Shown: positions 18,124 to 22,729 of the stretch, piece by piece
Layout: each line of letters starts with the position of its first letter
How positions within the stretch are numbered: the first letter of the stretch is position 1
DNA from: UBA11400 sp964550435
Lineage (GTDB): Bacteria > Bacteroidota > Rhodothermia > Balneolales > HLUCCA01
Length of the DNA stretch: 22,729 nucleotides
Assembly (NCBI GenBank): GCA_964550435.1
Contig: CAZJZI010000043.1
Location: forward strand, 1-22,729
Direction of reading: 5' to 3'
The notes under the pieces: generated by a model
Database searches by the model: none
Told to the model about the DNA's origin: nothing
Seen by the model: only the letters and a program-made list of their open reading frames with translations
Program-made: the position numbers and the translations under genes

Positions 18124-18675
18124 ATGAGAGAAAATTCAAATGTAAGTAACAATACCAACGGCAGCAGAATGCTGACCGGAATGTTTCATGATCGCGAAAG
18201 TACCGAAAACGCATACAGCTCGCTTGAGGAACGCGGGTATACCAAAGACGACATCAATCTCGTGATGTCAGAAGATACCCGGGAAAAATATTTCTCGGGC
18301 GATGAAGACGATACTGTAATCGGCACCAAAGCTGCCGAGGGCGCCGGAAAAGGTTCTGCCATCGGTGGAGCTGTTGGAGCAGTCGCTGGAGTAATTGCAG
18401 CAATCGGAACAAGTTTAGTCATTCCGGGACTTGGACTAGTTGTTGCTGGACCAATCGCGGCCGGACTTGTCGGAGCTGGAGCAGGCGGATTAACAGGTGG
18501 AATAATCGGCGCTTTAGTTGGACTTGGTATTCCAGAAGCGCGCGCCAAACTGTATGAGTCTGGCATCGAAGATGGCAATATTGTAATGGGAGTCAAACCC
18601 CGTAATGAAGAAGATGCCAAGTATTTCCAGAGCCAGTGGCGCACACATGATGGTAAAGAAATCCATAGCTATTAA
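18124..18675 (+). CDS. General stress protein, YflT-like N-terminus with glycine zipper
   Basis: The protein has 183 residues. The N-terminal ~65 residues resemble the general stress protein 17M/YflT domain (LTGMFHDRESTENAYSSLEE, then YTKDDINLVMSEDTREKYF). The middle (~72-137) is rich in Gly, Ala and Val with repeated small-xxx-small spacing, a glycine zipper that probably inserts in or associates with membrane. The C-terminal tail has GIPEARAKLYESGIEDGNIVMGV, a segment common in this family. Such proteins are induced by heat, salt or oxidative stress in other bacteria, but their mechanism is unknown. The gene stands alone, with an A-rich leader and no Shine-Dalgarno, and is followed by another stress-type gene on the same strand. 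Confidence 0.8.
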   Translation: MRENSNVSNNTNGSRMLTGMFHDRESTENAYSSLEERGYTKDDINLVMSEDTREKYFSGDEDDTVIGTKAAEGAGKGSAIGGAVGAVAGVIAAIGTSLVIPGLGLVVAGPIAAGLVGAGAGGLTGGIIGALVGLGIPEARAKLYESGIEDGNIVMGVKPRNEEDAKYFQSQWRTHDGKEIHSY

Positions 18676-18914
18676 TCATCCACTGTAAATTGCCCGACAA
18701 GTCAATCCTGATAAAACACGTCTGACGACAAAATTGATACCTCTGACTATTGTTTGTTAACTATCACTTTCAAACAGTATCAGAAATCGAACAGGTCGCG
18801 CACCTTTTGGAACACAGGACGATGCGTCGGGCAGTTTGCTCATTACGTAAAGAGCTTATCAAGTGGAAACCATCCACAATCACAAAAATAATTAAGAATC
18901 AGGAAAACCAAGAA
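18676..18914. other. Intergenic leader before the DUF892 gene
   Basis: The 239 bases between the two stress genes contain no terminator hairpin that I can see. The frame of the next gene is open back to 18750, but the 55 extra residues do not resemble the DUF892 family, so this is treated as a leader with the promoter. Confidence 0.5.
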
Positions 18915-19451
18915 ATGGAAAAAACACAATCAAGTACCTCAAAAACCGCTACTGCATCATCGCAATTGATGAAATTATTCGAAGATCAACTCAAAGATCT
19001 GTACTGGGCCGAAAAAGAATTGACCAAAGCACTCCCAAAAATGATCAAAAACGCGACCTCCGAGGAGTTGATTGATGCATTGACAGGCCATTTGGAAGAG
19101 ACCAAAAATCAAGTTACCCGAATAGAACAAGTATTTCAGTCCATTGGTAAAACAGCACAACCCAAGAAATGCGCTGCCATGGAAGGACTCATCAAAGAAG
19201 GCGAAGAAATCATGGAATCATGCGAAGAAGGATCTATGTGCGATGCTGGAATTATTTTTGCTGGACAAAAAATCGAGCATTACGAAATCGCTTCATACGG
19301 AACACTGCGCCAGTTTGCCGAGACCTTAGGACTCGATAAAGCTATGACGTTGTTGGAAAAAACACTCAACGAAGAAAAAGCCTCGGATGTAAAACTGACT
19401 GAAGTGGCCACACGTGCCATCAACATCGAAGCATCGGAAGTTGAAGCATAG
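18915..19451 (+). CDS. DUF892 ferritin-like protein (YciE/YciF family)
   Basis: This four-helix-bundle protein of 178 residues from ATG 18915 has AGGAAA 8-13 nt upstream. The family signature is present: LMKLFEDQLKDLYWAEKEL (18-36) followed by TKALPKM. Candidate metal-binding residues of the ferritin-like fold are Glu33, His59 and Glu62 in the first half and Glu121, His122 and Glu124 (GQKIEHYEIASYG) in the second, with Glu153/Glu154 near the end. YciE/YciF proteins are stress-induced in enterobacteria; iron storage or enzymatic activity has not been proven for the family. Three Cys residues (86, 103, 109) lie in the central loop. Together with the YflT-like gene upstream it forms a small stress cassette. 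The gene converges on the yccF-like gene. Confidence 0.88.
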   Translation: MEKTQSSTSKTATASSQLMKLFEDQLKDLYWAEKELTKALPKMIKNATSEELIDALTGHLEETKNQVTRIEQVFQSIGKTAQPKKCAAMEGLIKEGEEIMESCEEGSMCDAGIIFAGQKIEHYEIASYGTLRQFAETLGLDKAMTLLEKTLNEEKASDVKLTEVATRAINIEASEVEA

Positions 19452-19460
19452 AGAGTAAAA

Positions 19461-19500
19461 GGGAGTGGGGATGGGATTTTCTACGTCATCCCTACCTCCC
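19461..19500. terminator. Hairpin between convergent genes
   Basis: GGGATG (19468-19473) pairs with CATCCC (19487-19492), and flanking GGGAG with CTCCC extends the stem after a small bulge. It lies 10 nt past the DUF892 stop, in the 103-bp gap between two convergent genes. No clear T run follows, so termination is inferred from position. Confidence 0.5.
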
Positions 19501-19554
19501 TCATCTCTAAACAAAGCGAGTTCTACGCTCTGCGTTTTGTGCACTTTAATCTTA

Positions 19555-20013
19555 TCATCTACTCCTATACCGCCCTAATTCTGTCCTAGCATTCTCGGCC
19601 CGAGCCTCACGAGCCACCTCCTTCGAAACAACCGTCATTCCGATAGGAAACAGCGAAATTCCAGCAAGTTTAAGGTGTTGGACCCCGAATAGAATCCCGA
19701 TAATCGTCACAAAACACGCCAATGCTGAAACCACATGTCCAATGGCCAGCCAGATCCCCGCAACGATAAACCAGATCACATTCCCGATAGTACCCAACGC
19801 ACCCGTTCCAAGGTCATTTCTGGTAGTCAGCTCCCGACGATTGATCGCCTCCATCCCAAACGGGAAAAACGTAAACCTTCCGATAACAAAACACGACCGG
19901 CCCCAGGGAATCCCCACAAAAGTGACAAATGCCAAAATTCCCACGAAACACCACGCCAGACCCATCAAGAGTCCACCGAGAATAAACCACAAGAAATTCA
20001 TGATTGTGCTCAT
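19555..20013 (-). CDS. yccF: YccF-domain inner-membrane protein
   Basis: This small integral membrane protein of 152 residues is close to the usual ~148 of the family. It contains two copies of the YccF (DUF307) inner-membrane component: hydrophobic residues ~5-35 leading to GIPWGRSCFVIGRFTFFPFG, and ~78-115 leading to GVQHLKLAGISLFPIG. The two FFPFG/LFPIG motifs are the family signature. The C-terminus is a short Arg-rich polar tail. The start at 20013 is supported by AGGAG at 20023-20027 on the minus strand, 9 nt upstream; the next Met, four residues in, has no such site. The function of the family is unknown. It is transcribed alone on the minus strand, downstream of hicAB and separated from hicB by 55 nt. 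Confidence 0.88.
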   Translation of the reverse strand: MSTIMNFLWFILGGLLMGLAWCFVGILAFVTFVGIPWGRSCFVIGRFTFFPFGMEAINRRELTTRNDLGTGALGTIGNVIWFIVAGIWLAIGHVVSALACFVTIIGILFGVQHLKLAGISLFPIGMTVVSKEVAREARAENARTELGRYRSR

Positions 20014-20022
20014 AGAGTTGAT

Positions 20023-20027
20023 CTCCT
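20023..20027 (-). promoter_or_regulatory. Shine-Dalgarno site for the yccF-like gene
   Basis: AGGAG on the minus strand is 9 nt before ATG 20013. It favours this start over the second in-frame ATG at 20001. Confidence 0.6.
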
Positions 20028-20068
20028 GATTAAAAGATGACAGAATTTGGATTTATTATCAATTAAGT

Positions 20069-20383
20069 TCATACAGACAGCCTCTCTACAATAAACTCAT
20101 TCAGGCTTTTACCTTCTTTTTTGGCCTTTAAATAGATCTTACGATGTATGTCGATAGGTAATCGTAGCATAAGTTTACCTGAAAAGGGCTTCTCTGGAAC
20201 CTCTCCCCGTTCCTCGCAAAATGCGATATAATCGTCAATAGATTCACGAAATGCCTGCTTCAGTTGATCTATGCTGTTGCCTTGAAACGTAATCACATCA
20301 CGAAGATCTACGACTTCTCCATGAAAAAGATCTGTTTCGGAATCATACTCTACTGCTCCGTGATAGCCTTTATAAGTAAACAT
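20069..20383 (-). CDS. hicB: HicB-family antitoxin
   Basis: This 104-residue antitoxin of a type II toxin-antitoxin pair has an N-terminal HicB fold (residues ~5-60, YHGAVEYDSETDLFHGEVV then DQLKQAFRESIDDYIAFCEERGE) that binds and blocks the toxin. The C-terminal ~35 residues (GKLMLRLPIDIHRKIYLKAK, then SLNEFIVERL) form a ribbon-helix-helix DNA-binding domain, so the complex probably represses its own promoter. It follows hicA by 10 nt on the same strand, in the usual toxin-first order. No Shine-Dalgarno is visible, and coupling to hicA translation is likely. The family assignment is firm; activity is inferred. Confidence 0.9.
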   Translation of the reverse strand: MFTYKGYHGAVEYDSETDLFHGEVVDLRDVITFQGNSIDQLKQAFRESIDDYIAFCEERGEVPEKPFSGKLMLRLPIDIHRKIYLKAKKEGKSLNEFIVERLSV

Positions 20384-20393
20384 ATTTTAAAAC

Positions 20394-20657
20394 TTAAAGT
20401 GGATGAAATCCAGAAGCTATTAAAAACCGTTTCACTGAGTTTAATGCTCCTTTATCCGTTTCTTTTTGCGGATGTGGCCTATGAAACACTGCTCGAATCC
20501 CGTTCAGAGACACTCGGACTCTTGAACCTTTGCCTTCACTGATTTCAGCACCTAAAGATTCGAACAATGCCTCAATATCACTCCACAAAACATTTGATTG
20601 AACCGGGACTTTGAAAATTTGATTTAGAGTTTTTCTGTGTCTTGAACTAAGGTCCAT
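20394..20657 (-). CDS. hicA: HicA-family toxin
   Basis: This 87-residue protein of the HicA mRNA-interferase family has a dsRBD-like fold. The C-terminal half carries SRVRVSLNGIRAVFHRPHP, then KETDKGALNSVKRFL, with candidate catalytic residues His59 and His62 in FHRPHP. HicA binds and cleaves mRNA, slowing growth until HicB neutralises it. The protein is slightly longer than the shortest HicA proteins, because of an N-terminal helix (residues 1-20). The start ATG (20655-20657) lies inside a palindrome, with almost no leader and no Shine-Dalgarno, so translation may be weak. All conserved residues appear intact. Confidence 0.88.
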   Translation of the reverse strand: MDLSSRHRKTLNQIFKVPVQSNVLWSDIEALFESLGAEISEGKGSRVRVSLNGIRAVFHRPHPQKETDKGALNSVKRFLIASGFHPL

Positions 20658-20679
20658 AGTATCATTATTTGATACTATG
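20655..20679. promoter_or_regulatory. Palindromic operator over the hicA start codon
   Basis: The 10-bp arms CATAGTATCA and TGATACTATG are exact reverse complements around TTATT. A further half-site, GTATCATTAT, at 20725-20734 repeats bases 20659-20668 exactly, 66 bp away. HicB antitoxins with a ribbon-helix-helix domain repress their own operon, so this is the likely HicB operator. Confidence 0.6.
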
Positions 20680-20955
20680 AGTATAAATATACACTCAAAT
20701 CAGATAGAATGCGAATATCTCAGAGTATCATTATGATTTGCTTTCTCTAAAAAGTATATCACTCACTCCGCCCCATCTCAACCACTTTCGTTCCGTAATT
20801 TGTGTGCACTCACTACGTTCGTTAGAAAAGTGATTAGGGATTAGAGACAAGAGATTCTCAACCCTCGTCCCAAATCAAATTGAGTAAAGCTCAACGAATG
20901 GTGTAGGTGCTTTTTGAACTATCTGCACCTTCCGACCTTCCTGACCCTTGTGCAC
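20658..20955. other. Intergenic region upstream of hicA
   Basis: About 300 bases separate hicA from the 3' end of the RibD_C gene, both on the minus strand. They hold the hicA promoter with its operator half-sites (to ~20735) and the heptamer array at 20830-20857. I see no gene in the remainder. Confidence 0.6.
20830..20857 (+). repeat. 7-bp tandem repeat array, intergenic copy of the kinase repeat family
   Basis: Four consecutive 7-base units (GTGATTA, GGGATTA and GAGACAA, then a degenerate one) share the spacing and near-consensus of the arrays inside the four kinase genes. GAGACAA here is identical to a unit in kinase 4. Confidence 0.6.
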
Positions 20956-21489
20956 CTATATCTTATACCTCTTCTGTACCACCCCTTTTGGCGAGGTGTT
21001 CACTTCGATAAGTTTGAGCAGATGGTCTTTGGACCCGCCTCCGAATAGTGGAATTCCAGTTCCGAGCAGGATCGGAATCTCGGTAATGGTGATTTCATCG
21101 ATGAGCCCGGCGTCGAGAAAGCGCTGGATGGTCACACCTCCATCAATGTAAAGATGTTTTTTGCCTTCGGAGGCAAGAGTAGACACGATTTCTGCTGGAT
21201 TCCCATTCAAAACCCGCACTTTTCCCACTAATTCCTCGGGGATTTCCAACTTACGCGAGGTCAACACAACAACTTCCGTGCCCTCATAGTACCATTTATC
21301 GAAGGTCAACGCTTTTTCGTAGGTGTTTCGTCCCATTACAATGGCTTCGACGGTGGAAATAAACACATCATAAGTGAGTCCGAGTGTTCCGGCATCGTCA
21401 AACTCCGGTCGCATCAACCACTCAATGTCACCATCGGTCCGGGCAATAAATCCATCCACACTAGTGGCTATAAAAACGGAACATTTCAT
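20956..21489 (-). CDS. Dihydrofolate-reductase-family protein (RibD C-terminal domain)
   Basis: This soluble protein of 177 residues has the RibD_C/DHFR-like fold. Recognisable segments are FIATSVDGFIAR (6-17), VMGRNTYE (51-58) which binds the NADPH side, a strand with VVVLTSRK, and YIDGGVTIQRFLDAGLIDE (114-132) followed by PILLGTGIPLF. Proteins of this stand-alone type are common and reduce pteridine- or pyrimidine-like substrates in known cases, but the substrate of this one cannot be told. It is not a classical folate-pathway DHFR: its length is similar, but the RibD_C motifs dominate. It stands 98 nt downstream of the hydrolase on the same strand, with a heptamer array between them, so an operon is uncertain. 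Confidence 0.88.
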   Translation of the reverse strand: MKCSVFIATSVDGFIARTDGDIEWLMRPEFDDAGTLGLTYDVFISTVEAIVMGRNTYEKALTFDKWYYEGTEVVVLTSRKLEIPEELVGKVRVLNGNPAEIVSTLASEGKKHLYIDGGVTIQRFLDAGLIDEITITEIPILLGTGIPLFGGGSKDHLLKLIEVNTSPKGVVQKRYKI

Positions 21490-21548
21490 ACTGGAAAACT
21501 ACTAAACTGATTCTTGGTGAGCTAATTATTAAGTGTACGTAGTTTTCA

Positions 21549-21576
21549 GAAAACAGAAAAGTGTAAACAGTAAACT
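21549..21576 (-). repeat. 7-bp tandem repeat array (GTAAACT/AGTTTAC family)
   Basis: Four consecutive 7-base units, ending in GTAAACA and GTAAACT on the plus strand, match on the minus strand the AGTTTAC units at 17266-17300. The array sits just past the stop codon of the hydrolase gene. Confidence 0.55.
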
Positions 21577-21587
21577 GCCATACACTT

Positions 21588-22457
21588 CTAGCCCGCTTGC
21601 CCACTCACCCGCTTATACAACCACTCCCGAAACTCCGGTGTTGTGGGTGGAGAGTGTTTGGCGTCTTTGAGTAGTTCAGTTTTCAGATTTCGCACATTTC
21701 CCTGAAGTCTGTCTATCAGTGCCTTTCCTGGAAACGAAATATCGTGCTCGGCACCGATTAATAGCACAGGCATGGTCAATCTGGACAATTCTTCGTCCGA
21801 CGCCAGCGGTGGGATTTTCATATTCGGATTGAAATCCATAAACGAATCGCCAATGTAGTGAGACCAGTCGTCGTCCCAGGTGGTGACCAGATGTTGCAGC
21901 AACCCTCGCAGATTCTTTTCACTCTGATTCATGCGGAATTTCATCATAGGCCAAGCCATTTTCGAGAATCCAGATACCAACGAACCCTGGACGATTCCAG
22001 CTGGAACGATCAGTGTCAATGACTTCACACGCTCCGGATAATTCGAAGCAAACTGACGGGACACGAATCCACCCAGACTCACACCAAGCAGATCAAATGA
22101 ATCTAGTTTCAGTCCATCGACCACTTCGCGAAGCCATAGGGCGTGGGAGTCATCTGTGTAAGACAGCCGCGCCGGAATCCCCATCACCGATTGTCCCGGA
22201 ATATCCGGTGCCAGCAGGTAGTAATCCCGAGCCAGCAGACTCAGCTCCGACAACAAATGCGCCGAACTCGTCAGCATAGCATGCAGACACACCATCGGAG
22301 GCTTCGAGGGATCTCCTACCGCAAGGACATGACTGGATCCGAACGACGTCGAAACTTCTATTAACTTTGTAGGCACATCAATCTTCGCCAAAAACCGGTC
22401 ATACCAGTTCAATAATCGAGCCTTAACAGCATCATTTTTAAAAACAGAAGTGCCCAT
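21588..22457 (-). CDS. Alpha/beta hydrolase
   Basis: This soluble alpha/beta-hydrolase-fold enzyme of 289 residues has an intact triad: nucleophile Ser127 in GVSLGG, Asp239 in GAEHD and His268 in DAKHSPP. The oxyanion-hole region is at PMVCLHAM (54-61), with VCLHA in place of the common HG. A cap region lies between ~155 and ~215. There is no signal peptide, so it is cytoplasmic. The fold covers esterases, lipases, haloperoxidases and C-C hydrolases, and the sequence does not say which. The start at 22457 has no Shine-Dalgarno; the first ~20 residues form an amphipathic helix often seen in this subgroup. It is monocistronic or weakly linked to the RibD_C gene downstream. Confidence 0.9.
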   Translation of the reverse strand: MGTSVFKNDAVKARLLNWYDRFLAKIDVPTKLIEVSTSFGSSHVLAVGDPSKPPMVCLHAMLTSSAHLLSELSLLARDYYLLAPDIPGQSVMGIPARLSYTDDSHALWLREVVDGLKLDSFDLLGVSLGGFVSRQFASNYPERVKSLTLIVPAGIVQGSLVSGFSKMAWPMMKFRMNQSEKNLRGLLQHLVTTWDDDWSHYIGDSFMDFNPNMKIPPLASDEELSRLTMPVLLIGAEHDISFPGKALIDRLQGNVRNLKTELLKDAKHSPPTTPEFREWLYKRVSGQAG

Positions 22458-22501
22458 GGATTTTTAGAGTTACAAATTCAGGTATCTATCTGAGAGCTAA
22501 T

Positions 22502-22600
22502 TTACTGTAGCCGTGTATGTTTAACAATAAATTCAAAGTAATCTAATCGATTAATGGCGACTAAATAGTTACCGCCATTTCTTGCCTCATCAACTTTCAT
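22502..22600 (-). pseudogene. Possible short ORF or gene remnant
   Basis: On the minus strand a frame opens after a stop at 22637-22639 and ends with TAA at 22502-22504; the only ATG is at 22600, giving 32 residues. The composition (MKVDEARNGGNYLVAINRLD) looks protein-like, but I recognise no family. It could be the tail of a decayed gene or chance. The rest of 22458-22729 shows nothing I can name. Confidence 0.2.
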
Positions 22601-22729
22601 CTGCGCAGACTTACTCTCCAGAATACGAGAACGTCCTTACCTCACTACAGCACGAAGCACCACTGGCAAATACAAAGCACCACCCTAATAATCAGTAAAA
22701 TCTGCTACTTATCCGTATCAAGGTGTAAG

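Noticed and set aside
18750..18914. Upstream extension of the DUF892 gene
   Set aside because: The 55 extra residues do not resemble the family, and ATG 18915 starts just before the conserved domain with AGGAAA upstream.
19451..19478. Purine-rich stretch as another heptamer array
   Set aside because: Only two units (GGGAGTG, GGGATGG) roughly fit the period; the stem of a terminator explains it better.

Overview
The window looks like chromosomal DNA of a member of the Bacteroidota/Balneolota group. This is an inference from gene content: histidine kinases with a periplasmic Reg_prop beta-propeller and Y_Y_Y module, a CBM9/DUF5916 outer-membrane protein, A-rich regions before start codons and few clear Shine-Dalgarno sites. 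No rRNA, tRNA, CRISPR array or intact insertion sequence was seen. One run of 100 N (10040-10139) is an assembly gap, and its 43-bp flanks are identical.

Bases 1-17141 hold one tightly packed plus-strand gene string, very probably an operon whose promoter lies upstream of the window. Its genes are three membrane sensor histidine kinases with periplasmic propellers (the first cut by the window edge), a cytoplasmic histidine kinase with three GAF domains, a FIST-domain sensor protein, a CBM9/DUF5916 outer-membrane beta-barrel protein and an APC-family amino-acid permease. Most junctions are 3-34 nt or overlap by 1 nt. All four kinases carry nearly the same transmitter (HisKA plus HATPase_c) behind very different sensors. 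No receiver domain, response regulator or DNA-binding output domain is encoded here. The simplest reading, which is inference, is that several inputs (periplasmic ligands, a GAF ligand, and perhaps a small molecule bound by the FIST protein) feed one response regulator encoded elsewhere, with uptake genes in the same operon.

Kinases 1 and 2 are tandem paralogs. They share a 2,102-bp tract with no mismatch found, flanked on both sides by clearly diverged sequence, which points to recent gene conversion or an assembly artefact. Each kinase gene also carries a purine-rich 7-bp tandem repeat (consensus GRGANAA) at the same place in the ATP-binding domain, and the same repeat family occurs between genes at 20830-20857. 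A second 7-bp family (AGTTTAC or its complement) occurs between genes at 17266-17300 and 21549-21576.

Bases 17142-22729 are a looser region of small genes on both strands: a CoA-binding protein, a glycine-zipper stress protein (YflT type), a DUF892 ferritin-like stress protein, a YccF membrane protein, a hicA-hicB toxin-antitoxin pair with a palindrome over the hicA start codon, a dihydrofolate-reductase-family (RibD_C) protein and an alpha/beta hydrolase. The last ~270 bases hold at most a short gene remnant.
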